A DNA stretch of 64,000 bases from Bacteroidota bacterium (GTDB taxonomy: Bacteria > Bacteroidota > Bacteroidia > AKYH767-A > OLB10). Made by a program: the position numbers and the translations under genes. The DNA lies in NCBI GenBank assembly GCA_016699635.1, contig CP064983.1:3190375-3254374 (forward strand), given 5' to 3'. Positions 20,203-31,066 of this stretch are shown piece by piece; position 1 is the stretch's first letter; every line of letters begins with the position of its first letter. The notes beneath the pieces are model-generated. The model was given only the letters and a program-made list of their open reading frames with translations, was not told the origin of the DNA and searched no databases.

Positions 20203-21240
20203 TCAGAACCCGAAACGGGCGCTTGGGGCCACATCAAGTGTTGAAAAATCAGCAGCAAGATATTTGAAATATGCAGCAAGACAAATCATACCGCCATTGT
20301 CAGTACACAGCGAAAGTGGCGGAATATGTACCTGCCAATTATTTTTAACTGCCTCTTCTGTTACGGCTTTCCGTAGTCCGCTGTTTGCTGATACTCCGCC
20401 AGCAATGGCAATATTGCTGATGCCTGTTTCTAAAGCTGCCTTTTTTAATTTAAGTATGAGTGTTTTTACAATGGTATATTGCACGGAAGCACATAAATCA
20501 TCTCTGTTTTCAGCAATAAAAGCAGGATTTTGCGCAAGTTGTTTCTTTAAAAAATACAAGACAGAAGTTTTCAGTCCACTAAAGGAATAATTGAGCCCCG
20601 GCAGGTTTGCCACAGGAAAATTAAATGCTTTTGGATTGCCACTTTGTGCATATCTGTCAATGAGCGGCCCTCCGGGATAGGGCAACTCAAATACTTTGGC
20701 AATTTTATCAAATGCCTCACCTGCTGCATCATCGAGTGTCTGCCCAATTATTTCCATTTGCTGTGGTGAAGTTACTCTTACAATTTGTGTATGGCCACCC
20801 GAAACTGTGAGGCATAAAAAAGGAAATGACGGAGTTTTGCCCTCCTGCCCTTCTAAACTTAAAAAGTTAGCAAGAACATGTGCCTGCATGTGGTTGACTT
20901 CTATGAGCGGCTTGTTTAATGCAGCAGCAGCAGACTTGGCAAAAGAAACACCAACCATTAGTGAGCCAATAAGTCCTGGTCCACGAGTAAAGGCAATGGC
21001 ATCAACATCGCTGATATTTATTGCCGCTTCTCGTAATGCCTGATCCACTACAGGAACAATGTTTGACTGATGTGCCCTGCTGGCTAATTCAGGAACCACA
21101 CCGCCATATTTCTGATGTACGGTTTGGTTGGCAATAACATTTGATAAAATCTGTGTATTGCGACTTACGGCAGCAGAAGTTTAATCACAGGATGATTCAA
21201 TGCCAAGTATGATTATGTCTTTTTTATCAGTAACCGTCAC
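20203..21240 (-). CDS. tsaD: tRNA N6-adenosine threonylcarbamoyltransferase TsaD, in-frame stop
   Basis: The reading from a GTG at 21240 gives DKKDIIILGIESSCD, then a TAA at 21181-21183, then TSAAVSRNTQILSNV and an uninterrupted TsaD to 20203. The family motif is SCDET, so the TAA replaces a GAA by one substitution, not an indel. Other marks are GGVVPELASRAHQ, the metal-binding HMQAH, SGGHTQ and GGVSANSGLR. TsaD transfers the threonylcarbamoyl group to A37 of tRNAs. Full length would be about 345 residues, normal. TsaD is usually essential, so a sequence error is the simplest reading. An internal start near 21099 would lose the first catalytic strand. Confidence 0.9.
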
Positions 21241-21266
21241 CTTCTTTTACACTAAAAATCAGTCAG

Positions 21267-21274
21267 CAAAGTTA
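21267..21274 (-). promoter_or_regulatory. -7 promoter box for tsaD
   Basis: On the reverse strand TAACTTTG matches TAnnTTTG, 26 bases upstream of the proposed GTG start at 21240, which supports that start over the internal one. Confidence 0.45.
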
Positions 21275-21485
21275 AGAGGAAAAATCAGTTTGTCTGACAG
21301 GCTTCAAAACACATCTTATTAACCATCTATAATGCAATGAATTTAGGGTAAACTAACAAGAGTGTGGCATTATTTTTAAGGCAACATTGGTTAATCCACT
21401 TAAATAATTACACTATTTTTATCCGCTTCAAAAACAACAGGTCATCAGGAAATTTTTAAAAATATTACTTATTACAATTGGCACA

Positions 21486-24400
21486 TTGTTGCTGCTGCTT
21501 TTTTTGTTTTCTGTCAGCTTACGATTTCAAAAAGTTCAAAGTTGGGTTGTTGATCGTGTAACAGGATATCTATCATCCGAATTAAATACAACAGTACATA
21601 TTGGCGGGGTAAGGTTTGTATTGATAAAAAGTGTATATCTTGATGATGTGTTTATTGCCGACAAACAGCAAGATACGCTGTTGTATGCCAAACACCTTAC
21701 AGCAACAGTGGCTTTTCAGTCCTTGTTTATCAGGAATAAAAAACTGATTCTTGATGAAGTGCAGTTGGACAAAGCGCGAATAGCATTATCAAAGTCGAAG
21801 AGCACAAGAGATATGAACTTCGATTTTATTATAGATTATTTCAGTTCTCCTTCAAAAGACACTACATCATCACCATTTTATTTTGCCGTGAATAGGGTTA
21901 TTTTAAGCAATATACATTTCACTTATCGCGATTTTAAGTGGGATGATAAAACACCTTGTATTGATTTTGAAGATATTGACGTGTCAGACTTTAATGGAAC
22001 ACTTTACAATATAAAGCCAACAGACAGCTCGTTTTCATTTTATGGAAGTAAAATATCTCTGAAAGAAAAATCAGGATTTAAAATAAACTCTTTTCTACTT
22101 ATGCTGCTTTTTATAACGACAGCATGTCGTTTAATAAAATTCTGTTGCGCACACCTACTCTTCTATTGATGCCGGACACTACAGTATGTCGTATAACAGT
22201 ATGACAGACTTTGAAGACTACATCAATAAGGTAATGATGAAAGGCGAGTTTAATGAAAGCACAATTTCTTCAAACGACATTCAGTACTTTGCCGAAGAAC
22301 TTTTTGGCCTAGATAAACGTGTTGAGTTTAGTGGTACTGCCAGAGGAACGGTGAGCAATCTAAAAACCAAAAAACTTAAAATTGCTTATGGAAAGAGCAC
22401 ACGATTTGAAGGTGATGTAAGCCTTAATGGTTTGCCTGATGTAAATACAACTTTTATAAATCTAAACATAAAACATCTTTCAACCAACAAGACCGATATT
22501 GAAACCATTAAACAATATCCATTTACAGAGCAACAATATATTAAATTGCCTGATAACATTTCTGAACTTGGTAAGATTGTTTACAGAGGTGTTTTTACAG
22601 GATTTTATAACGACTTTGTTTCGTATGGAAATATTACAACAGCAATCGGCAACCTGTCAACCGATGTAAATTTAAAATTCAAAAACAAGGCAAATGAGTC
22701 AACTTACTCCGGTAAACTCACTGCCGACAACTTTGATATTGGTAAATTCTGGCGATTGGGAAATGCCGTAGGAACAATCAGTTTTAATGCACAGCTAAAT
22801 GGTACAGGATTTACATCAGAGAAAGTTAATGCACGTCTGACAGGTTTGGTAAGTCATGTTAATTTAAATGGCTATGATTATTCAAACATCAACTTAGATG
22901 CTGATGTGGCCCGGAAACTTTTTAACGGAACATTAAACATGAATGACAGAAATGCACAGGTTTCATTTAAAGGAAGTATTGATTTCAGAGAGAAACTGCC
23001 TTTGTTTGATTTTAATGCTATAGTTAAAAATGCCGCATTGACTAAACTTAATCTGCTAAAAAGAGATACATCTGCCCTACTTTCTACTGAAGCAAATCTG
23101 AACATGCGCGGGTTTAATTTTGATGAGTTTGAGGGAAAACTGCAACTTAAAAATATTAGTTATTCAGAAGAATATAAATCTGCTTTTGTAGAAAAAATAT
23201 TGGTTCAGTCAGGGATGGAGAATAATAACAGAAACCTGAATGTGAATTCCGATTTACTGGATTTGAATATTAATGGTCAGTATATTTTATCAAAAATTGT
23301 CTATTCATTCGGTCATGTACTTAACTGCCATCTGCCACCATTCATGCTTAAATTATCACCTGATGTAGAAAAAACTAATACTATTTTTTCATTCAGTGGA
23401 AATATAAAAGATGTAAATCCTGTGTTGAACATCTTTACTCCGGGATTGTCTGTAAGTAATCAAACTGAGTTTTCAGGAAGGCTGAATCGTCAGCATTGCG
23501 AAATAGAAGTGGATGCAACATCACCCTGGATTAATTACAAAAATTTCGAAAATAAAAACATTAAACTCACATCAAACAATAAGAACAATTTATTAAATAT
23601 TGATTTATCTGCCTCTCAGGTTAAAATTTCTGACAGTTTAATTCTGAAAAATATTTTACTTGATGCAGAGACACAAAAAAGCAAATCATCCATTGTACTT
23701 ACAGTTGCCAACGATTCACTCTCTACCTCAAAAATGAGACTGGCAACAGAGCAGACTTACACAAATGGAGCGACACGTTTTCATTTGCTTGAGTCTTTGC
23801 TTCAGTTCAAAGGCGAACAATGGCAGGTTGATCCGGCAAACGAAATTTTATTCGACTCAGCATCTATTTCTTTTGACAAGGTGTTGTTCACCAACAAAAG
23901 TCAGTCGCTTATGTTGCAGGGCAAAGTAGGAAATAGTAAAGATGATGTGTTGAGCCTGAATTTATTTAAGTTTAAGGTTCCCTTAATAAATGATTTACTG
24001 GCTATGTATGATATCAAGTTAGGTGGTGCTGCAAGTGGTAATTTGAATTTCAGTTCACTCTATCAACGAGCAATCATCACCGGTGAAATGCGAGTGGATA
24101 GTTTTGCGTTTAATGACGAACCATTGGGAAATGCCATCGTGAATTTTGATTGGCTGACAGACCAAAAGAAATTGCATATTGAAGGTACCATTGAACAAAA
24201 CAACAGAAACAGTGCTGTTGTAAAAGGTGACTATATTTTTAAACCAAAAAATGATGAGCTGAGTTTTAATATTAAAGTTGACAAACTTAGCATAACACCT
24301 TTAGAAAGATATCTGAATGGTTTTGCAAGTAAAATTGTAGGATTGGCAACAGGAGAGTTAAATCTTACAGGATTGGCAAAAGCACCTAACCTAACCGGCA

Positions 24401-25859
24401 AGGCCCGATTACAACGTGCATCTATGGTAATTGATTATGTGAACACACGCTATTCTGTTTTACCGGAGCAAGATATTATTTTTGATGAAAAATATATTGC
24501 ATTTAACAAAGTTGGAATTTCTGATGATCAGAATCACAAAGGCACTGTTGATGGAAAAATATTTCATAATCATTTTAATGATTTCACTTTCAGCCTTAGA
24601 GTTGATGCAAATAAACTTCAATGTCTTAACACGAATGCTTCTCAAAACGAATTGTTCTATGGCAAAGCTTTTGCAACCGGATATGCAAAAATAATCGGTA
24701 CGTTAAACCTGATGAAATTGGATGTAGTGGCACGTTCTGAATCAGGAACACAAATATTTATTCCGCTTTCAAACCCTGAAGAAGTAACACAGAGTAATTA
24801 TATCAACTTTATCAATGTGAATGATACTGCTGCCAAAAAGTTTGTGGTAACAAATAAAGTTGATTTATCAGGCATACAAATGGATTTACAACTTGAAGCA
24901 ACGCCTGAGGCAGAGATTCAGCTGATATTTGACTCTAAAGTTGGTGATGTGATGCGTGGTAATGGATCAGGAATTTTAAGGATGCAGATTTCGCAGGCAG
25001 GGGAATTTTCCATGTATGGTGATTACAATATTCTTGCAGGTGATTATTTGTTTACACTTCAAAATATAGTTAACAAAAGATTTAAAATTCAGAGCGGGCT
25101 GATACAATGGGCAGGCTCGCCTTACGATGCAACCATCAATATCAATGCAAAATACAACCTTCGTGCATCAACGTTTGATCTCATTCCTGACTCCTCAAAC
25201 CGCAGCAGAGTACCGGTGGAAGTATTGCTGCAGTTAAAAAACAACTTAATGAGTCCTGATGTTATTTTTGACGTAAATGTGCCAAATGCCACTCCTGCTG
25301 TGCGAACAAGTCTGAGTAGTATTTTAGGTAATGAGCGCGAAATGAACAGGCAGGTTTTCAGTCTGCTTGTGTTAAACCGTTTTTCGCCACCGGAAGGAAA
25401 AAACACCTCTGAAGAAAGTGGTTCCGGCAATGCAGTTGGCCAGAATTTGAGTGAATTTGTTTCGCAACAGCTTTCGAATTGGGCATCGCAGTTAAGTGAT
25501 AAATTTAATATCGGTGTAAACTATCGTCCGGGCGATGCACTTAACAGAGATGAGTTTGATGTATCTATTTCAACAGAATTGTTCAGAAACAGAGTTGCTG
25601 TTGAAAGTAATGTTGGTGTTGCCAACAACAGCAATCAGACTTCAAGTATTATTGGCGACTTTCAGGTTGAATTTAAAATCAGCAAAGACGGCAATCTTCG
25701 TGCAAAAGCGTTTAATAAAACCAACACCAACAATTTGATAAATAACCTTAACTCACAATACACTCAGGGAATTGGTGTTTTTACAGAAAAGAATTTAACA
25801 CTGTTTCAGACTTAGTTGAATCGTTCAGAAAAAGAAAAAAAACTGCTGCACCAAACTAA
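21486..25859 (+). CDS. TamB/AsmA-like inner-membrane-anchored transport protein, frameshifted
   Basis: About 1,460 residues. An N-terminal membrane helix (LLLLFLFSVSLRFQKVQ) is followed by a very long series of beta-rich repeats and a TamB-type (DUF490) C-terminus (GDYLFTLQNIVNKRFKIQ; GDFQVEFKISKDGNLRAKAF). Such proteins form a hydrophobic groove across the periplasm for lipid movement or outer-membrane protein assembly. Frameshifts lie near 22130 and near 25795; the true C-terminus is RKRKKTAAPN at 25859. The start is uncertain: the frame is open further upstream without an ATG, so the first codons may also be damaged. Its end overlaps the next, convergent gene. Confidence 0.82.
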
Positions 25860-27052
25860 ATTTCCATCAGCGAGCTGCTTCCTCCTACCCAGGTTTTGTT
25901 CTTATTGTGGCTTACACCAATCATTGCACCTTTACTTAATCGTGTAAGATTAAGCACTAACTGCGGTTTGGTTTCAGCATCATCCCAGATATAGAGTAAA
26001 CGAACTTCAACCTTTGCAGCTCCATCGGGTGTTTCCATGCAAGGCACATAATTTACTTTTCGCTGTATCAAAAATTCATTTCTTTTTTCCTTTGGAATGT
26101 TTTCAACGTCTGACGATGTTACATCTATCAACACACCACTGCCTGCAAAGGAAAATAGCGGCTTCAACACAAAATCAGCAAGGCTTAATTTTGATGTGTC
26201 AACATCACTTAAAAAGTAACATTCCGAAGCAAATCTGCTTTTAATAAATGGCATGGTGTATTTACTGATTCTAAAAAACCAATTTGGATGTCCTGCCCAT
26301 TCCACATCTACATCATCAGTCAGATTGAAATCTTTAATCAGGTCTTTTCGTTGCAGCAACTCGTCAAAAATAATTCTGTTATAAATTCTGTAAATGGGAG
26401 TTTTTACCCCATTCAAATCATAAAACAATTTTTTTCCCTCTTTAATCACCTTCGAAATACAAACCGGTTCTACTCCTGTATATGTTTTTGTTTCCCAAAA
26501 GTCAATCCATGTTTTTTGTTTTTCGGGTTCTATTTCAAGCAAGATAACATTCTCGGGTTTATGATTTCCAAGAATAACTTTTCGCATCAATGCACGATGC
26601 TTTTCAGTATTCCATCCATCAAAAAAATGGCTGAAACCTTCAGGTATCTGAAAATATTTAGCATAAGTGCGCGGCAACAAATCCTGCCAGAAAAAAAGAG
26701 AGGCAAACCCTTGCAGTTCTATCAATTGCGGCAAATAATTTCCATTATCATCTTTGCAGATAGCGAAATCAATTGCAATAAAATGTGGATGTTTATTTTC
26801 ATTCGGAACTTTTAATCCATGCGGAATAGCTTGTTCACTTTTTAAAAGATATTCAGGAGTCAGTGATTGAGATAATATTTCATTACCGGCTTCAACTAGC
26901 AAATCTTTTAATTTTTTTGGAATAAAAACTGGCGACTCTGCAATTCGGAATTCTACTTTTCTATTGTAAAGGTTATCATAATAAGCTAAAAAATCCGAGT
27001 ATGTTTCTTCCTTAAATTCTCTTAAATATTTATCTCTAATTTCTTTAATCAT
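25856..27052 (-). CDS. Conserved protein, possibly ATP-grasp-like
   Basis: An intact 398-residue soluble protein. FVLKPLFSFAGSGVLIDV resembles the Lys and Gly-rich loop of ATP-grasp enzymes, and AKVEVRLLYIWDD with VLNLTRLSKGAMIGV could supply the acidic metal ligands, as in circularly permuted ATP-grasps related to glutathionylspermidine synthase. That assignment is inference. There is no signal peptide. The neighbouring Tudor-knot gene is separated by a terminator, so this is probably a single-gene unit. Confidence 0.5.
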   Translation of the reverse strand: MIKEIRDKYLREFKEETYSDFLAYYDNLYNRKVEFRIAESPVFIPKKLKDLLVEAGNEILSQSLTPEYLLKSEQAIPHGLKVPNENKHPHFIAIDFAICKDDNGNYLPQLIELQGFASLFFWQDLLPRTYAKYFQIPEGFSHFFDGWNTEKHRALMRKVILGNHKPENVILLEIEPEKQKTWIDFWETKTYTGVEPVCISKVIKEGKKLFYDLNGVKTPIYRIYNRIIFDELLQRKDLIKDFNLTDDVDVEWAGHPNWFFRISKYTMPFIKSRFASECYFLSDVDTSKLSLADFVLKPLFSFAGSGVLIDVTSSDVENIPKEKRNEFLIQRKVNYVPCMETPDGAAKVEVRLLYIWDDAETKPQLVLNLTRLSKGAMIGVSHNKNKTWVGGSSSLMEI

Positions 27053-27056
27053 GTGT

Positions 27057-27064
27057 CAAAAATA
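27057..27064 (-). promoter_or_regulatory. -7 box abutting the start of the ATP-grasp-like gene
   Basis: TATTTTTG on the reverse strand fits TAnnTTTG and ends only four bases before the ATG at 27052, so transcription would begin at the start codon. Confidence 0.35.
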
Positions 27065-27093
27065 AAAAAGGGTGACTTATTTCTAAATCACCC
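27062..27093 (-). terminator. Hairpin terminator after the Tudor-knot gene
   Basis: GGGTGA / TCACCC stem (27070-27075 and 27088-27093). Read on the reverse strand it is followed by a T-rich run, so it ends the transcript of the gene at 27112-27516. Confidence 0.65.
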
Positions 27094-27111
27094 AAGTAAA
27101 AAATTTTCAGC

Positions 27112-27516
27112 TTAAAGTTTTTTTATCTCTCTTTCTGTAACCCACTTATCTTTAAAAACTGTTTTATCATATTTTATATGATATTTATTTTCTCCAACTT
27201 CAATTACAGTTGCAGGTTCAGGAACCATACCATATTCCACTTCAACCCTATCTCCAACCTTAAATTTTGTCAATGGTTGTGCAGGCGCTTCTTTTGCAAA
27301 ATCTTTTAAACGATCAATCGTAACCCACTCGTTCCAACCTTCATCCCAACCATCATAAGAAACATAATAGGTGTGATCATCGGCATTAATTTTCAAAATT
27401 TTACCGGGATACCATGCGCCTTTTGAATTTATTTGTACTTTCTCGTTAACTTTTTGCGCATAAGTAAAAGTTAAAAACCCTAAAAAGAACAAACTTGTGA
27501 ATATTAGTTTTTTCAT
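27112..27516 (-). CDS. Secreted Tudor-knot/Agenet-like protein
   Basis: An intact 134-residue protein with a signal peptide (ending TYAQ) and two copies of a small beta fold. The first is VQINSKGAWYPGKILKIN with YYVSYDGWDEGWNEWVT; the second is VGDRVEVEYGMVPEPATVIE with YHIKYDK. The W-Y-x-G-K-I...Y-x-V-x-Y-x-G-W pattern is that of Tudor-knot/chromo-barrel domains best known from eukaryotic chromatin proteins. In exported bacterial proteins it probably binds a peptide or polysaccharide. Function not established. Confidence 0.72.
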   Translation of the reverse strand: MKKLIFTSLFFLGFLTFTYAQKVNEKVQINSKGAWYPGKILKINADDHTYYVSYDGWDEGWNEWVTIDRLKDFAKEAPAQPLTKFKVGDRVEVEYGMVPEPATVIEVGENKYHIKYDKTVFKDKWVTEREIKKL

Positions 27517-27532
27517 TTTATTTAATTTTCCC

Positions 27533-27540
27533 CAAATATA
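27533..27540 (-). promoter_or_regulatory. -7 promoter box for the Tudor-knot gene
   Basis: TATATTTG on the reverse strand is a perfect TAnnTTTG, 16 bases upstream of the start codon at 27516. Confidence 0.5.
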
Positions 27541-27663
27541 GTATTTAATTCAGGTTAGGGACGCCATTCTACCGCTAATTTATAAACCTCATAAAAAATT
27601 TATCTTCGTGTATAGAATCCTACCAGTCCGAATCAAAATTTTGTTTGATTTGCATACTGTAAA

Positions 27664-28918
27664 ATGGTTCAGGAAAAACGGGCTTTAATCTTTAATTACT
27701 TATTCTGGCTTACAGGGTTTTTGTTACCATTTGACCAGCCTTGGATTAATTATGCGCTTGGCCTGTTGCTTTTATTTTTTGTTGTGCAATGGCTGACAGG
27801 AAAATATCAGATTAAAATTCAGAACCCTTTGTTGTGGCTGCCTCTCTCTTATTTTCTACTGCATTGTATAGGCATGCTTTACACTCAATCGCAATATACT
27901 GGTTGGATTGAATTATCGGCAAAAAGTTCTTTCCTTATTTTTCCACTACTCTTCTCGTCCAATGCCATTTCGCGTGATATAATTAAGACCTTTAAGTTAT
28001 TTTTTATAGCAGGAAGCGGAATAATTTGCCTGTATAATCTGCTGCTGTCATTCAATCAATATATTCAGCATGGCAACATGAGTGCATTTTATTATGTCGC
28101 TTTTTCCAAAGGTATGCATGTGCAGTATCTGACAATTTATTTAAACCTTGCTATATTATTTATTTTAGAAATACTTTTTGACACTTCCTCTCAAACAAAA
28201 CCAATCAAAAAAGCTTATTGGGTATTATTGGTCTTGTTCTTTTTAGTCAATATTACCTTGCTTGCCAGCAGACTTGCCACCGTAGTATCTTATGCAACAA
28301 TTTTGTTTTATACCGTTGTGAGAATTATTTCATCACCAAATTACCTACGATACTCCATTCTTGCAGCATTGTTTGCAGCTTCTGTGCTGATTATAGATTA
28401 TTTTGCATTTAAGAAGATTAACCGCTTCGAGCAGGTCGAAATATTTTAAAAGAAAACACAAACTATGTTGACTTTTCAAAAACTGAATATAACAGCACCA
28501 CGTTAAGAATTCCACTTTGGATAAATGCTTATGAAGTCATTCAGCGCAATCCTTTATTTGGTGTAGGCACGGGCGATGTTAAGTCAAGTTTAGATTCTAT
28601 GTATCTGAAAAATAAATTTACTTATGCCCATCAGAATCACTTCAACCCACACAATCAGTATCTACAAACGGGAGTTGCTTTTGGACTGACAGGAATTTCT
28701 TTTTTAATGTTAATGATGCTTATTCCGCTCTATTATGCAATCAGGAACAGACATTATATTTTCATTGCATTTCAATGTATTTTTTATTGAATATGCTCAC
28801 AGAGTCAATCTTAGAAAGGCAGGCGGGCATTATTTTATTCTGTCTTTTTTATGCCATTTTCAGCTCTGAATATGTTGCCGCAGCATTAAAGACCGTACCC
28901 GAACAAAACAATACGTAA
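27664..28918 (+). CDS. O-antigen ligase/polymerase-like (Wzy_C) membrane protein, frameshifted
   Basis: About 415 residues with ten or more hydrophobic segments. The periplasmic loop region contains RIPLWINAYEVIQRNPLFGVGTGD and HQNHFNPHNQYLQTGVAFGL, the conserved Arg, GxGxGD and His-x-x-Tyr pattern of the O-antigen ligase (Wzy_C) family. It probably joins or polymerises surface polysaccharide in the inner membrane. Frameshifts lie near 28436 and 28780. The aminotransferase gene downstream also fits sugar or surface-glycan work. Confidence 0.78.
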
Positions 28919-28940
28919 TTTTACAGCCTAATTTCAATTT

Positions 28941-30163
28941 ATGAAAGTACCATTTGCGCCACCTCGCATGGACCAACGTGTCATTGATGAAGTTGCAGAC
29001 ACACTTCTTTCGGGCTGGATAACAACAGTGCCTAAGACTAAAAAGTTTGAAAAACTACTTACAGCATACTGCAATGTGCCTAATGTGCTTGCCCTGAATT
29101 CTGCTACTGCAGGTCTTGAAATAATGCTTCGCTGGTTTGGTGTAAAAGAAGGTGATGAAGTAATTTTACCGGCATACACCTACTCTGCTACTGCCAACGT
29201 AGTGATTCATTGTGGTGCAAAACCTGTGTTTGTTGATGTGGGTGATGATTTTAATATTCTGCCCTCTGAAATTGAAAACGCCATCAACAAAAATACAAAG
29301 GTGATTATGCCTGTTGATTTTGGTGGGCTGCCCTGCGATTTTCAAAAAGTAAATAATATATTTCAATCAGAAAATATCAAAAATAAATTTGTGCCTGCAA
29401 CCGATGTGCAGCAGCAATTAGGACGCATTTTAGTTTTGTCTGATGCTGCACATTCTTTTGGCGCTACTGTCAACAATATTAAAACTGGAGCGCTGACCGA
29501 TGTTTCTGTTTTTTCTTTTCATGCTGTAAAAAACCTAACTACAGGTGAAGGTGGTGCCATTGCATTAAACCTGCCAAAGCCTTTCGATAATCAAAGCATA
29601 TATGACTATCTGTGCATTTACACCTGCATGGACAGAATAAAGATGCACTGGCAAAAAATGCAAAAGGCAATTGGCGTTACGATATTATTGAAGCCGGATT
29701 TAAATGTAATATGACAGATATTATGGCGTCCATTGGTCAAGTAGAACTTGAACGCTATGCAGAAACATTAGAACGCAGAAAACAAATTGTTGCAAACTAC
29801 AATGAGGCATTTGCAAAATATCCATGGGCGCAATTGCCCGAATTTAAATCAAACTGGCGTGAAAGCTCCTATCACCTCTATCCTATCAGAATAAAAAACT
29901 GTACAGAAAAACAACGTGATGCCATTATGCAAAAAATGTTTGATGCTGATATAGCAGTGAATGTACATTTTATTCCTGTTCCTATGTTTTCGTTTTATAC
30001 CAAATTAGGTTATAGTCTTCAACATTATCCCAAAGCAAAGGACAACTATGAAAGAGAAATTTCTTTACCGCTTTTTTACAACCTCACCGAAGAACAACAA
30101 CAATATGTTATTGACAATTTGATAAAGGCTGTGAATAAGACGCTGTACATCACTTGCAATTAA
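28941..30163 (+). CDS. DegT/DnrJ/EryC1/StrS aminotransferase, frameshifted
   Basis: A PLP enzyme of about 407 residues. It starts KVPFAPPRMDQRVIDEV, with LNSATAGLEIML (cofactor phosphate loop), VLSDAAHSFGA (Asp to the PLP nitrogen) and the Schiff-base Lys in SFHAVKNLTTGEGG. The second half (CNMTDIMASIGQVEL; SSYHLYPIRI) follows one base lost near 29622. These enzymes aminate keto-sugars for polysaccharides. The last seven residues and the stop come from a repeat copy that begins at about 30145, so the native C-terminus may have been replaced. Confidence 0.88.
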
Positions 30164-30277
30164 CTCCTGAATGATTTTGTGCTTTTCTTCTTCATTAAAA
30201 TATTCTGTGCTTTTTGAATGATTTTTTTGCCCATGTTTTACACTTTTTTTGTGTAACTCTATTTTAGGGCAAGACAT
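30145..30277. repeat. Direct repeat copy 1 (broken HTH-gene remnant)
   Basis: About 130 bases matching 30491-30627 with many substitutions and a small indel. On the reverse strand it holds the beginning of the same gene (KKIIQKA, then EEEKHKIIQELIA in another frame), cut off where the DegT coding sequence ends. It looks like a truncated duplicate. Confidence 0.75.
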
Positions 30278-30307
30278 TGCAGGTTTTCAAAAGATTCATC
30301 TCCTACT

Positions 30308-30323
30308 TTAACCTCCCGATAGC
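30308..30323. repeat. Short palindrome CCCGATAGCTATCGGG
   Basis: A perfect 16-base palindrome between the two repeat copies. This type of palindrome is common in Bacteroidota intergenic DNA. It could act as a weak terminator or a structural site. Confidence 0.6.
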
Positions 30324-30340
30324 TATCGGGATTATCAGAC

Positions 30341-30583
30341 TTAATTCTCTTGTGCCATCGAATATAAATTTGATACAATGTTAGGTCTTCTTGTTTTAAT
30401 TCCGGTGTTATAACCTAACTGCCGCATCCATCTAAGAAGCTGTCCGTGTTCTTCAACCTCACCTGTGTATTTTTCCCAAATCTGTACTTTGGTACATTGA
30501 GTTGCAATTAGCTCCTGAATGATTTTGTGTTTTTCTTCTACGGCAAAATATTTACCCGCTTTTTGAATGATTTTTTTATCCAT
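30341..30583 (-). CDS. Short HTH transposase-orfA-like protein
   Basis: 80 residues. EEKHKIIQELIATQCTKVQI followed by WEKYTG...HGQLLRWMRQLGY has the helix-turn-helix look of transposase subunit A proteins that start small insertion sequences. No orfB (DDE) partner is present, so this is a remnant or stand-alone gene. It lies in repeat copy 2, and a broken copy lies at 30145-30277. It sits at the left edge of the methyltransferase/Vsr island and may mark a past insertion point. Confidence 0.5.
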   Translation of the reverse strand: MDKKIIQKAGKYFAVEEKHKIIQELIATQCTKVQIWEKYTGEVEEHGQLLRWMRQLGYNTGIKTRRPNIVSNLYSMAQEN

Positions 30584-30627
30584 GTTTTACACTTTTTAGT
30601 GTAAACCTATTTCAGGACAAGACATGT
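30491..30627. repeat. Direct repeat copy 2
   Basis: Matches copy 1 at 30145-30277. It contains the 5' half of the HTH gene and a small inverted repeat GTTTTACAC / GTGTAAAC upstream of its ATG, perhaps a promoter operator or element end. Confidence 0.7.
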
Positions 30628-30646
30628 GTGTGCTTTTGTGTGTTGG

Positions 30647-31066
30647 CTACTTTGCATTTAGTTCTTCCCTTAGTTTATTCATTGAGTTTTCAAACAGTTT
30701 ATTGCTTTTCAATTTACATTCCCAAATAGTTAATACTGTCCAACCTGATTTTTTTAATTCTGCCTTTACTTTTTTGTCTCGTTCAATATTGTTCTGAATT
30801 TTTGTTTTCCAAAATTTTGCATTTGAAGTTGGCAACTTTGCCTTGTTGCAATTATGTCCATGCCAAAAACATCCATGAACAAAAACTATCGTTTGATACT
30901 TGGGTAAAACTATATCTGGTGTCCCTGCAAGAGTTTTTACATTTTTCCGAAACTTAAATCCTTCTTTAAACAAAAACTTTCTGACTGATATTTCCGGCTT
31001 AGTTTCCTTCCCGGAAATTGAAGCCATAATTTCACTTCGTTTCCGTTTAGAAAAAATGTCAGCCAT
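30647..31066 (-). CDS. vsr: Very short patch repair endonuclease Vsr
   Basis: An intact 139-residue Vsr. Key residues fall at the same numbers as in E. coli Vsr: Met14, catalytic Asp51 (GTPDIVLPKY), Phe67 and Trp68 (mismatch wedge) and His69 (VHGCFWHGHNC). The closing pattern GWTVLTIWECKL is also present. Vsr nicks beside T:G mismatches made by deamination of 5-methylcytosine. Its ATG overlaps the stop of the ATPase gene by 8 bases, making it the last gene of a four-gene unit. In this cassette it could do repair or act as the DNA-cutting arm of a defence system. Confidence 0.93.
   Translation of the reverse strand: MADIFSKRKRSEIMASISGKETKPEISVRKFLFKEGFKFRKNVKTLAGTPDIVLPKYQTIVFVHGCFWHGHNCNKAKLPTSNAKFWKTKIQNNIERDKKVKAELKKSGWTVLTIWECKLKSNKLFENSMNKLREELNAK

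Noticed and set aside
21181..21183. Reassigned TAA codon (alternative genetic code)
   Set aside because: TAA ends many other genes here at the expected family C-termini (e.g. the FKBP, ParA and T9SS proteins), so it is used as a normal stop.
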